Counted from the first letter of the stretch, positions 55,319 to 63,786 are shown. The stretch is 64,000 nucleotides of DNA from Firmicutes bacterium HGW-Firmicutes-11 (GCA_002840285.1 PHAE01000008.1:1-64000); one strand, 5' to 3'. Notes: generated by a model not told the origin, from the letters alone. Translations and numbers: made by a program.

Positions 55319-56686
55319 CTATGCAATTATGCCTGCAATCACAAACGCAATGAACCCTAGCGCAAGGGGCAGCGCGAGGATCGGAAGCACAGCTCTTGCA
55401 TAGTCGGAATTTCTGATTTGCGTGGAGGCACAGGTCAAAGTGACCGCATCGCTGTAGAAACAGCTGTGGCTGCCAAATGCCGCGCCTGAAATGACTGCAC
55501 CGCAAGCCAGCAGAAGATTGACGTCCATTGAGATGGAAAGCGGTACGATGATCGGGAACGCGATGGCGGCGACGCCCCAGAAGCTTCCGGTGGCAAAGGC
55601 GAGGAATCCGATCACTAAGAATGAGATCGCCGGCATCATTACCGGACTCAGGATCGGTTCGACTTTTTCAATGACATAAGGAGTGAGACCAAGGGCATCG
55701 TTTGCCTGTTGCAGGAAGAACGCAGCGCAGACGATAGCAAGCACAAGAACCATATCCATAAATCCACTGATTGCCGTATCACCATATTCCGCCGGCTTCA
55801 TCAACCGCTGCGGTGCGTAAAGAACGACACAGCTTACGATAGCTATGATCACGCCGATCAACATATCGGATGTGACCATTACAACTCCACCGAGGATCAA
55901 CATGGGAATGATAAAATTCATTGCCCTGGGTTTCTTGTCGAATGTTTTTACGATCTGTGTCTCTTCTTCTGCGATCTGCAGGGTGCTGTCCGGGAACGTC
56001 TGTCCTGTCTCCAAAACTCTTTGTTCCACTTTCTTCATCGGTCCCCAAATAGGAATCACTTTAAGAATCAGAAGCGGAACCACGAGAACTGCGACCCAGC
56101 CATAGAGAATGAACGGGATCGTGCTGATATAGGTCGCTGTTCCCATGCCTGCTTCCGCAGCTCCGGAAGCTTCCAGTTGGCCGGCCATGAAAGCAGACCA
56201 TGTGGAAAATGGAATGAGTACGCACACGGTGGCACCGGTGGAGTTGATGACATAGGCAAGAAATTCTCTTGGTACTCCATATTTATCGGTGACTTTTCTC
56301 ATTGCCGTACCGACTGCCAGTGCATTCAGGTAGTCATCGATGAACACGATGATCCCAAGGATCCATGTGCCGATCAATGCAGACTTCCTGTTCTTCACCA
56401 GGCGGGATGCGATATCGGAAAAGCCGAGGGCGCCTCCAGATTTTTCCAGCAAGGCCACCAGACTTCCGAACAAGCCACACACCAGAATGACCCAGACGGT
56501 CACACCGTCCATCATGACCACGTACACTGCGTCCAGCCATGCATAGAAGAAGTTCGTGCCTTCCAGGATGATAAATCCGATGACCGAGCCTAAAAGCAAT
56601 GGCTCCAGGGTCCGTCTTGTGAAAAGGGCCGTGATGATAACGACCGCTGCCGGGATCAGACTTAATGCTCCATAATGATCCATCAT
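55319..56686 (-). CDS. NhaC-type Na+/H+ antiporter family transporter
   Basis: 455-residue membrane protein with about 11 hydrophobic segments. Family motifs: IIVFIDDYLNALAVGTAMR (about 110-128), INSTGATVCVLIPFSTW (about 147-163) and AFGSHSCFYSDAVTL (about 410). Some family members exchange organic solutes such as malate/lactate or amino acids rather than only Na+/H+; being followed by two amide hydrolases it may import or export their substrate. AAGGAGG precedes the ATG at 56686. Confidence 0.85.
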   Translation of the reverse strand: MMDHYGALSLIPAAVVIITALFTRRTLEPLLLGSVIGFIILEGTNFFYAWLDAVYVVMMDGVTVWVILVCGLFGSLVALLEKSGGALGFSDIASRLVKNRKSALIGTWILGIIVFIDDYLNALAVGTAMRKVTDKYGVPREFLAYVINSTGATVCVLIPFSTWSAFMAGQLEASGAAEAGMGTATYISTIPFILYGWVAVLVVPLLILKVIPIWGPMKKVEQRVLETGQTFPDSTLQIAEEETQIVKTFDKKPRAMNFIIPMLILGGVVMVTSDMLIGVIIAIVSCVVLYAPQRLMKPAEYGDTAISGFMDMVLVLAIVCAAFFLQQANDALGLTPYVIEKVEPILSPVMMPAISFLVIGFLAFATGSFWGVAAIAFPIIVPLSISMDVNLLLACGAVISGAAFGSHSCFYSDAVTLTCASTQIRNSDYARAVLPILALPLALGFIAFVIAGIIA

Positions 56687-56795
56687 TGTACCTCCTTAAA
56701 AAAATAGTAAAAGTTCAGAATACTCTAATTAATATATAGCAATTGCCATGCCAACGTTGGATCGTTACAATTTGGACCGTCGCCTTCAACATGAT

Positions 56796-56811
56796 GTATC
56801 ACAATTGATAC
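56796..56811. promoter_or_regulatory. Inverted repeat upstream of the NhaC-like gene
   Basis: GTATCA and TGATAC form a perfect 6+6 inverted repeat around CAAT, about 110 bases before the NhaC-like start, in the 232-base gap. A TTGGCA lies closer to the gene (minus strand) but its partner -10 is not clear. It could be an operator; no adjacent regulator gene is found. Confidence 0.35.
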
Positions 56812-56850
56812 GATTTTGCTCCTCCCAGGGAAAACGGGTGAAAAATAAAC

Positions 56851-56884
56851 GAAAAAGACAGTGTCTCTCCAAAGATACACTGTC
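56851..56884 (-). terminator. Terminator ending the B12/GGDEF run
   Basis: Minus strand GACAGTGT pairs perfectly with ACACTGTC around a 12-base loop, followed by TTTTTCG. It lies about 35 bases after the stop of the small membrane protein and separates the run from the NhaC-like unit. Confidence 0.85.
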
Positions 56885-56918
56885 TCCATATGGTTACATT
56901 TATGAACTATCAAAGATA

Positions 56919-57449
56919 TTACTGCCGTGCTTTTTGTATCCGTTGTCCAATATTTCGTGCTAAAAACAATTGGCCGATGGAAACGACCGCCCCCTCAAAT
57001 AACAATATCCCTGCATAAACGATCCTATTGTTGTCCAGGACTCCCATCAGTAAGGCAAACATATGGGTGGAAAGCAGCAGATCTGTCAGAAGGATCCCAA
57101 CGAGAAATCCCACGGAATTGGCAATCGTCAGAATCGGGACCGAGATCCACATCTTAAGTTTTAAAAGCAACGGCAATACCATCGCAACCAGAAAACATAT
57201 CAGAAGGAACACCATCTGCAATTTGAAAAACAAGAAACACAGCAGAGCCACCAATCCGAACACTGCAGCTTTTTCCACCGGCTTCGTTCTCACTGTTCCA
57301 AGGTGCAAAGCGATGGGCACGAGAAATGCGTTGAAGATATTGGTCACGCCTTTGAACATCGAAAAGGAAACGATGATAAGGGCGATCGCCAGAGCCCCTC
57401 GTGTGATACTCTTTGTATTAATTCGCCCATTCCCCCTTTTCTCGCTCAT
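56919..57449 (-). CDS. Small multi-pass membrane protein of unknown function
   Basis: About 176 residues if it starts at the ATG at 57449, which overlaps the GGDEF gene end by 32 bases. Another option is a rare ATT start near 57417, placed seven bases after AAAAGGGGGA; the start is uncertain. Five hydrophobic segments: ALAIALIIVSFSMFKG, IFNAFLVPIALHLG, VFGLVALLCFLFFKLQMVFLL in part, ISVPILTIANSVGFLVGILL and IVYAGILLFEGAVVSIGQLF. A basic C-terminus follows. It resembles ECF-S or YybS-like (DUF2232) proteins only in shape; I do not assign a family. It is the last gene of the opine-dehydrogenase run. Confidence 0.6.
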   Translation of the reverse strand: MSEKRGNGRINTKSITRGALAIALIIVSFSMFKGVTNIFNAFLVPIALHLGTVRTKPVEKAAVFGLVALLCFLFFKLQMVFLLICFLVAMVLPLLLKLKMWISVPILTIANSVGFLVGILLTDLLLSTHMFALLMGVLDNNRIVYAGILLFEGAVVSIGQLFLARNIGQRIQKARQ

Positions 57450-58458
57450 ACTCCGAAGGATCAAACCTGCTATATCTGTTTTTTCCATTTCTTTTCGCCT
57501 GATACATGGCGAAATCGGCATATTCGATCAGATCGTAAATTTCTTCGGTATCGATCCCGAATACTGCCATCCCCGCGCTGATGGAAATCGGTATTTCATG
57601 TGTTTCAACGACTACTGGTTCCCTCAATACATGAGTCTGTAGCGCAGCCCAAAGGTCGGCGATGTCCTCGTCGTTCACATCCGGAAGTCCGTAGGTGAAT
57701 AGTCCGAACTCATCCCCCGAGATCCGCATCAGGATCGTATCAGTAAAAGGCAAGCTCCTGAGTCGATCTGCAAACGCGATCAAATAGCCGTCTCCGACAC
57801 GATGTCCGAAGGTATCGTTGACCTGTTTGAACGCATCGATGTCAACAAAGGTGAAAACCCCCAGCTTCCCGGGATTTTTTTTGATCGCCAGCTCGATTTC
57901 CGCCCGATATTGATACCTGCTGACCAGTCCTGTCAAGGCGTCTTTCACAAGACGATTGCTTAGATCTTCATTCAGTCGCTTCAACTGCGCGTTGGCCTTT
58001 TCCAGATTCCGCCTCGTGTTGGTCAACTCGTTGTTCAAGAATTGAATGTTCTCAAACTGATAGCGGGTCGCCTCACTGTTGTCAAATTTGATTTTTTTAT
58101 GCAATTCTCGATTGATCTGCATAAAGCGGTTGATGATGCTTTTGTATTCGCTTGCGTTGCTGTTTTCATCGAACAGCAACGTATCTGCTCCAAATACCAG
58201 GAATCGGGTTTCTTCCAGGGGAAGGACACAAAAGCGCACCGTTGCGCCATGCCCCACCAATGACAGAGGCCTTCCACAATGCAGCACATCGCTTTCGGGA
58301 GTGATGGAATCGAATAATTGGATCAACTCCGGTCGTTCCTCTGAGGAAAATAAATCGAAAAACGAGTGATCGACCGCAGGAACAATGTACGCCGGCTGAC
58401 TCCACCGGACATCACAGATCATGCCAGTCCTCTCGATGGTGATCAGAAAATGGATCAT
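57418..58458 (-). CDS. GGDEF-domain diguanylate cyclase
   Basis: 346 residues from the ATG at 58458, which shares a base with the stop of the B12-binding gene (TAATG), so the two are translationally coupled. Residues 1-110 form a small sensor-like domain of unknown type, 115-175 a coiled coil, and about 180-340 a GGDEF domain with KDALTGLVSRYQY, FTFVDIDAFKQVNDTFGH and the signature as SGDEF (RISGDEFGLF). SGDEF variants are often active. The RxxD inhibitory site five residues before the signature is absent, so product feedback is unlikely. Predicted to make c-di-GMP in response to its own N-terminal domain or the B12 partner. Confidence 0.87.
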   Translation of the reverse strand: MIHFLITIERTGMICDVRWSQPAYIVPAVDHSFFDLFSSEERPELIQLFDSITPESDVLHCGRPLSLVGHGATVRFCVLPLEETRFLVFGADTLLFDENSNASEYKSIINRFMQINRELHKKIKFDNSEATRYQFENIQFLNNELTNTRRNLEKANAQLKRLNEDLSNRLVKDALTGLVSRYQYRAEIELAIKKNPGKLGVFTFVDIDAFKQVNDTFGHRVGDGYLIAFADRLRSLPFTDTILMRISGDEFGLFTYGLPDVNDEDIADLWAALQTHVLREPVVVETHEIPISISAGMAVFGIDTEEIYDLIEYADFAMYQAKRNGKNRYSRFDPSEYEREKGEWAN

Positions 58459-59534
58459 TACTGGCTCTCCCCAAGAACGATCGTCTGGTTTGCCCAAGCA
58501 ATCAACTGGATCGCATTGTCCGTCGAAACGTCGACCCCCCATTTTTTCCAAAGATGATCGGTCTGCCGGAACGCCCTTCCTCCTACGGCGATCTTCAGCT
58601 CCGGAAACCGTTTTTTGATTTCCAGCACAAGTTTATGACAATCGATGATGTGTTGCGGCATAGTGACTGATAGACCAACAAGATGCGGCTGGAATTCTTC
58701 GATGCTGTGTAGGATCGCATCGATCGGGGCCGCCGATCCCAGATAATGGCTGTCCCAGCCATTATACTCAAAGAGATCAGAGACCATGCGAATTCCCATC
58801 TCATGAAGTTCACTACCCACGCAGCAGGTCAGAACCCGATGACCGTGCTTGGCCTGGCTGAAAATCAAGGGATAGAACTGAGAGAGCGCGGCTTGCGTCG
58901 TCGATGTGCAATAGTGTTCCTTGTCCACCGTGATCTCATGTCTGTGCCAAAGATCGCCTACTTCATACATGGCGGCCTGTAAAATGTCGATGTAGACATC
59001 TTCCAGTGAGATCCCGCTCTTGACTGCCCGATCCACCAGACCGACGGCAGCCCTTGTGTTGTTTTGCATCATGTAATCCAGATACTCGCGTTTCCATGCG
59101 TCGTGCCTTCCCCTTGTGAAAGGAAACGAAGGATCAAACTCAGCACATGCTGTTTTTGTAGCTTCTATGGCGCGATCCAGGTGGTATGCAGCCTTTTGGC
59201 CCTTCTCTTCCGGAAAAACTTTGAACAGCTCTTCCTTCAGAATCTTGTAATGATCGATCATATGATCCCGGATTCGCTCTTTGTCCAGTTCTTTCATAAA
59301 ATGGCAGAGCAAATAATAGATCCACACCGCATAATTATTGAACACCCGCTCGTCGTCGTATTCCATTGCGGTCTCCAGGTAGCTGAGATTATACAGGATG
59401 TCGTTGTACATTTCCCGTTTTCTCCGATCGTCATACTCGGATTCCAATCGTGTATCCTCTGCAAATTGTCGATTGTACACGTTTCTGGCCAACGCAGCCG
59501 TTTGTTCGCTGCTGTCCAAAAATAGCAGACTCAT
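58458..59534 (-). CDS. Stand-alone B12-binding protein with CarH-type photoreceptor signature
   Basis: 358 residues. Residues 1-145 are helical and unlike the MerR DNA-binding domain of CarH. Residues about 150-225 form the four-helix B12-cap domain and contain W196 followed after nine residues by E206-H207, the W-x9-E-H motif that marks adenosylcobalamin photoreceptors. Residues about 232-350 are the Rossmann B12-binding domain; the DxHxxG loop reads ELHEMG, so the Co-ligand His244 is kept and Asp is Glu. SVTMP and AVGGRAF follow as usual. No catalytic partner is fused. It lies 18 bases after the AsnB-like gene and is coupled to the GGDEF gene, so it may relay light or B12 status to c-di-GMP. 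Light sensing is inferred, not shown. Confidence 0.75.
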   Translation of the reverse strand: MSLLFLDSSEQTAALARNVYNRQFAEDTRLESEYDDRRKREMYNDILYNLSYLETAMEYDDERVFNNYAVWIYYLLCHFMKELDKERIRDHMIDHYKILKEELFKVFPEEKGQKAAYHLDRAIEATKTACAEFDPSFPFTRGRHDAWKREYLDYMMQNNTRAAVGLVDRAVKSGISLEDVYIDILQAAMYEVGDLWHRHEITVDKEHYCTSTTQAALSQFYPLIFSQAKHGHRVLTCCVGSELHEMGIRMVSDLFEYNGWDSHYLGSAAPIDAILHSIEEFQPHLVGLSVTMPQHIIDCHKLVLEIKKRFPELKIAVGGRAFRQTDHLWKKWGVDVSTDNAIQLIAWANQTIVLGESQ

Positions 59535-59552
59535 AACCGTGATCCCCTCTCA

Positions 59553-60956
59553 TTAAACAAATTCCGTATGCCCTACTGTAGCCTCAATGGTCTGTTGCGG
59601 AAAGACCGATTTGAACATGTCATAATACAGTCCTTCCTCGTAAGTCGTTATCCTGTGACCACTCGGAGTGACGGTTCCCGGCGCCCATATCCCGTCTCCG
59701 TAGGTCTCTTTGGCGTAGTCTTCCAATATGGAAAAGGAGCCGGCGCCGATGCTGAATTTTTGCTTTTTCCGCCTTGCAACCTCTGGCGGAAGCTGATCTG
59801 CAAATGCAGTTCTCAGTATCCACTTTTCCACTCCCTGGCAATTGATTTTCATCTGCGGCGGAATCGAATGGGCCAACAGAATCATCTCTTTTGAAAGAAA
59901 TGGCACATTGGCTTCCAGGCCAAATGCTGCGGACATACGATCCCCTCTCTGTAAACCGGTATTATGGAGATTTCTAAGCAGAGAGTCTGTCTCATCAAGC
60001 AATTGCTCCGGAGGAAGCCCCTTCATATACTCATACCCGCAAAACAGTTCGTCAGCCCCTTCTCCGGAGCAGACTTGATCTACGTGTTCGGAAGCAAGTC
60101 GCGCCAACATATAATTTGGAATTGAGCTTCTGACGAGCGCCATATCATATGACTCCAGATGATAAATGACATCAGGCAATACTGAAAGCATATCTTCAAG
60201 ATCATAACTGTACTCATAGTGATCTGTACCGAATTTATCTGCGCACAGCCTTGCATGGGAAAGGTCCGGACTACCTTTCATTCCAACACAAAAGCTTTTG
60301 ACTCCCGGAATTTCTTCCGAGACGATGGATGCAATGATGCTGCTGTCCAGGCCGCCGCTCAAATAGACGCCCATGGATGACGCATTATACAAAATTCTTT
60401 CGATCGAACTCTCCAGCTCTGTACGTATGGCCTCTTCCACTTCGCCCTTTGAAGCGTCAAGTCCTGACGCATCCAGTCCTTCCTTGTTATCTGTGAGAAA
60501 GTGTTTCTGCTGCGATCCATTGATTATACTTAATGCACCAGGTGGTATCGCCTCGATCTTTGACACACGATCTGCCAGTGCCTTGATCTCTGATGCGAAG
60601 TACCAGGTACCGTCGTTTTGTCCAACGTAAAGCGGCACGACTCCTAATGAGTCTCGCCCAAGAACAAGTCCTCGATTTGGATCATGGATGGCAAAAGCAA
60701 ACGTGCCTTCCAGTTTTGCTACACAACGGTCGCCATGGGTCTTATAGCAATCCAGCGCATAGTCTGCGTCTGTTATACTGTCAGAGCACATCTCACGATT
60801 TACCAACGCTCCGTTGAAAAGTATCGATTCTTGCTCGAAATCGGAGTCTGTAAACCACTGTTGATCGATGCAGCCGCGATGATCGATTGCTTCTGCCATC
60901 GTTTCCAATTGTTTGAATGAACCTCTCTGCCCGTAAATTCCTGCTATACCACCCAT
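59553..60956 (-). CDS. AsnB-type synthetase lacking the glutaminase cysteine
   Basis: 467 residues aligned along their whole length with the E. coli AsnB type. The synthetase half is intact: PPi loop YLSGGLDSSIIAS (about 193), SGEGADELFCGY, NVPFLSKEM and EKWILRTAFAD with RRKKQKFS. The N-terminal half is degenerate: it begins MGGIAGIYG, so the nucleophile Cys2 is Gly, and the stretch between HRG (26) and NGALVN (48) is about 22 residues shorter than in AsnB, removing the loop with the glutamine-binding Arg. It should therefore use free ammonia or another amine, as beta-lactam synthetase does. AAAGGAGG precedes the ATG, which overlaps the B12-domain gene by 13 bases. Confidence 0.85.
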   Translation of the reverse strand: MGGIAGIYGQRGSFKQLETMAEAIDHRGCIDQQWFTDSDFEQESILFNGALVNREMCSDSITDADYALDCYKTHGDRCVAKLEGTFAFAIHDPNRGLVLGRDSLGVVPLYVGQNDGTWYFASEIKALADRVSKIEAIPPGALSIINGSQQKHFLTDNKEGLDASGLDASKGEVEEAIRTELESSIERILYNASSMGVYLSGGLDSSIIASIVSEEIPGVKSFCVGMKGSPDLSHARLCADKFGTDHYEYSYDLEDMLSVLPDVIYHLESYDMALVRSSIPNYMLARLASEHVDQVCSGEGADELFCGYEYMKGLPPEQLLDETDSLLRNLHNTGLQRGDRMSAAFGLEANVPFLSKEMILLAHSIPPQMKINCQGVEKWILRTAFADQLPPEVARRKKQKFSIGAGSFSILEDYAKETYGDGIWAPGTVTPSGHRITTYEEGLYYDMFKSVFPQQTIEATVGHTEFV

Positions 60957-62632
60957 CGTGTTCCTCCTTTTTCAGCATTCATGATCTGTGAAATTCTTTC
61001 TTCTTCTGAGAGTATCCGTTCCTCCTTTCGACTCCATGCATAAATCGCCCCGCCGACCGCCCGGGTCTCAAGTTCGCCGGCAGCGAAGGGATTGCCCTTC
61101 AGGTGCGGCGCGTCAAGCAACCCCGTTTTGATCGCCATTGCAAGCGTATCCGGATCCGTGAATGGATCTTGTTGATTTTGACCGATTTTTTGGATCGCGG
61201 CAAGCAATTGTTTTGCTTCGATCAGCAATACCCGCTTTCGTTTTTGGATCGTCGCATCAAAGGAAAAGTCCGGTTGCCCGTAAAAGCAGTTGCGGATCGT
61301 GCCGTGTACGATGTCGCAGCTTTCGATCACATCTTTCGCTTCTGCAGCGTGGTCTCCCTCGCAATACCCCACCACATGGATAATGTGTGGTTTCAGCTGT
61401 AGTGCGAACGCCGTCGAGGTCGCCAGCTGACCCTTTGCCACACATTCCCTCGGCGACAAATGAAGCAATCCGGCTCTTACCTGACGATAGGTAGTAAACT
61501 TGCTGTCGTGCAAGGATTCGATCAGTTCAATTTTTGCCAACATTTTGGCGATATCCATCGCCGGCGTGACCGTCGGCGGTGTGTTCATCATATATTGCGC
61601 GATGTAATGAGATACTCCTGCCGCCTTTGCGTTGTAGGCGGCCAAATATGCCATCACGACCGCAACGGTGTCATGTGCTTCTCTCAGGCTCCAATGATGA
61701 GATTCGTTGACTTCCAGTGGTATTTCGCCCCATTCAGAGTCCGTTGTCCTTCCATACCATCGCATTGTTTCTATGTTTTCTTTGATTGCCTGGACTAATG
61801 GTCGGTCGGATCGGCCGTCCAACCCGCTGTACCAGCATAACGGCACGGCGCCCCAGGCATTTTTGATGGTGTCCGCAGACATTTCCGCCCAAGGGATCAG
61901 ATCTCTGGTTCCGCTGTATATGCGAAGCAACGGCCGGTTGCCGTGATTGGCAGCCTCTCTCAGTCGTATAAGGTCTACTTTCGACCGTATGGGGGCACCA
62001 CCGGCGCCATCCATTCTCCGGTCCATTTCATCGGGACGGAAAAAAGACTGTTGCGCATTTTGATCCGGCGCAAGGGAAATGATATCGAGAACGCCGGATT
62101 CGGCGATTTCTTCAACGCCTTGTATCGTCGCATCCATATCCGGTAAACCAAAATGGTGACGGATCAAAGGAAGTGGAGACGAATCTTTGAGTCGATCAAG
62201 CAAGCTGTCGCTGTTTTTGCATTGAGCCACTGCATAAAGCGTCCCACCCAACAAGCATCTTGCTTCATTCATGTGTTCCAGTCCGGTAAAGCATTGTTCA
62301 AAGAGACCGCTCTGCTCGGCTACCACGCATACCGGAGGGGTTCCGGCAAAGGCCATCTTTAACGTAGCCAGTCGTTTTTCTCCCAGCGCGTCCCTCAAAT
62401 TTTCAATCAATTCGATTGCCACAGAGGGCGTCAAACGATAACTGACTCCCAAAATATCCGGTTGGTAGCGATCCACTGCCTCGACCCATTGTTCAACGGG
62501 GACCGCCGCGCCAAGAAAGTGAGTCTCATAACCCATTTCTTCAGCAATTCGTAAAAAAGAGACCACGCCTGCAACGTGAACACAGTTGCCCAACGCTCCT
62601 GCAACGACGACCTTTTTCTTTATTTCAGTCAC
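60944..62632 (-). CDS. Large B12-domain protein, mutase-like, reaction unknown
   Basis: 562 residues from the GTG at 62632 (AAGGAGG eight bases upstream; one base after the dehydrogenase stop). The first 135 residues are a B12-binding Rossmann domain: VVVAGALGNCVHVAGVV keeps the Co-ligand His (about 19) and HxxG, but the usual Asp is Cys; GAAVPVEQWV and LGVSYRLTPS follow. Residues about 150-480 look like a TIM-barrel catalytic part (IRHHFGLPDMDATIQGVEEI, ESHHWSLREAHDTV, YNAKAAGVSHYIAQYMMN, MDIAKMLAKIELIESL in part), reminiscent of glutamate mutase E, and the end is a small helical region. I cannot name the substrate. Between an opine dehydrogenase and an AsnB-like gene, an amino-acid skeleton rearrangement is plausible. 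Confidence 0.65.
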   Translation of the reverse strand: MTEIKKKVVVAGALGNCVHVAGVVSFLRIAEEMGYETHFLGAAVPVEQWVEAVDRYQPDILGVSYRLTPSVAIELIENLRDALGEKRLATLKMAFAGTPPVCVVAEQSGLFEQCFTGLEHMNEARCLLGGTLYAVAQCKNSDSLLDRLKDSSPLPLIRHHFGLPDMDATIQGVEEIAESGVLDIISLAPDQNAQQSFFRPDEMDRRMDGAGGAPIRSKVDLIRLREAANHGNRPLLRIYSGTRDLIPWAEMSADTIKNAWGAVPLCWYSGLDGRSDRPLVQAIKENIETMRWYGRTTDSEWGEIPLEVNESHHWSLREAHDTVAVVMAYLAAYNAKAAGVSHYIAQYMMNTPPTVTPAMDIAKMLAKIELIESLHDSKFTTYRQVRAGLLHLSPRECVAKGQLATSTAFALQLKPHIIHVVGYCEGDHAAEAKDVIESCDIVHGTIRNCFYGQPDFSFDATIQKRKRVLLIEAKQLLAAIQKIGQNQQDPFTDPDTLAMAIKTGLLDAPHLKGNPFAAGELETRAVGGAIYAWSRKEERILSEEERISQIMNAEKGGTRWVV

Positions 62633-62633
62633 A

Positions 62634-63758
62634 TCAAATTCCTCCTTCCCTGCTGCTCCCTTCAATGATGAAGCTTCTGATCTCTTTCAGTGACATTCCC
62701 TCCAATCCCATTTTGTCTACGGTCCGTCCTTCTTCTCTGAAATCGGTCTGATGCAAGATCGAACCCAGGTCAATGATCGTGTCGATCGTTGGAGTCGGAA
62801 CGTTGCCCAAGCGGCCAAGAGAAGCGATGGGGACCAGACTCATAGGGATATCTTCTGAAATATATCGATGAAAAATCGTTTTCGGTGCTTTGATCCCGTC
62901 ATACCCCCGATTGTTTCGCATCGCTTCGTAAAGTGTCCTGCCTGCTGCATCGTATGCAATATAAAGCCACTCTCTGGCGGTCATTGCCCGAAATCCCAGG
63001 GACTCGGCGACGTCCACCCGCTCTTGATCCATTTTTTCCAGTATCAATGCAACGGAAGGCGTGATTCCTTCAGTATAATAGTCAAAATCTCCATTGGTGC
63101 TTTCGATTCGCGCCGCATTGAGCACGGTCACCGCCGGGTGAAAAATGGCGCCGATATTGTCCAAGCTGGTCTTCATGACGTTATCGCCGGGAATAAATTG
63201 CTTAAACGCGGTTCGCAGGGCGCTTACGACTTCCGGTGTGCGATGGGCCGGGATCGCTGCCACCGGCACACTGTTTTTGATTCGAAAGATGTGGGTTTGC
63301 GCAGGATTCATGGAACGGCTAGCATAGAGCAATGTCTGCGCCTCACAGACGACGACTTCCGCCTTGCACCCTTTCGCTCTTATTACGTTCAATACTTCCA
63401 GTGCTCCGCCGGTTCGGCCCGGATTCAGCACAATGATCTGCCCGTCGACCAGATGGTCCGCCAACTGTTCCGCGATGAATCGGTGGCCTGTCGCAGGAAG
63501 CACCACCATTAAAACATCTCTCCCCTGTATTGCCTCCTGAATGTCCGAAGTCACGATGGAAAGAGTGGCGAATCCTCCCGGGATGTTGTCTCCCGACGTC
63601 AGGATCTCGATACCACCACTGTTTTGTATCGCTCGTATCCGGTTTGCGCTCCGGTTATAAAGGCTCACATCCACACCGAGCAGCGACAGATGTCCGGCCA
63701 TTGCCGTTCCGCCGTGCCCTGCACCGAGAACTGCAAACTTTATATTGTTTTTTTCCAT
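62634..63758 (-). CDS. Opine (octopine/nopaline-type) dehydrogenase
   Basis: NAD(P)H-dependent reductive condensation of an amino acid with a 2-oxo acid, or the reverse. 374 residues from the ATG at 63758 (AGGA four bases upstream). The N-terminal Rossmann fold begins FAVLGAGHGGTAMAGHL (about 8-24), followed by VLNPGRTGGALEVL (about 109). The C-terminal octopine-DH domain has the catalytic His in GAIFHPAVTVLNAARIE (about 204) and YDAAGRTLYEAMR near 270. Substrates are unknown. First gene of the run, starting about 30 bases after a terminator, so its promoter must be within that short gap or the upstream gene. Confidence 0.88.
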   Translation of the reverse strand: MEKNNIKFAVLGAGHGGTAMAGHLSLLGVDVSLYNRSANRIRAIQNSGGIEILTSGDNIPGGFATLSIVTSDIQEAIQGRDVLMVVLPATGHRFIAEQLADHLVDGQIIVLNPGRTGGALEVLNVIRAKGCKAEVVVCEAQTLLYASRSMNPAQTHIFRIKNSVPVAAIPAHRTPEVVSALRTAFKQFIPGDNVMKTSLDNIGAIFHPAVTVLNAARIESTNGDFDYYTEGITPSVALILEKMDQERVDVAESLGFRAMTAREWLYIAYDAAGRTLYEAMRNNRGYDGIKAPKTIFHRYISEDIPMSLVPIASLGRLGNVPTPTIDTIIDLGSILHQTDFREEGRTVDKMGLEGMSLKEIRSFIIEGSSREGGI

Positions 63759-63786
63759 ATATTCCTGTCTCCATTCTGTTGGGAGT

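Noticed and set aside
56919-63758. Mobile element carrying the B12 cassette
   Set aside because: No integrase, transposase, tRNA target or flanking direct repeats; base composition and ribosome binding sites match the rest of the window.
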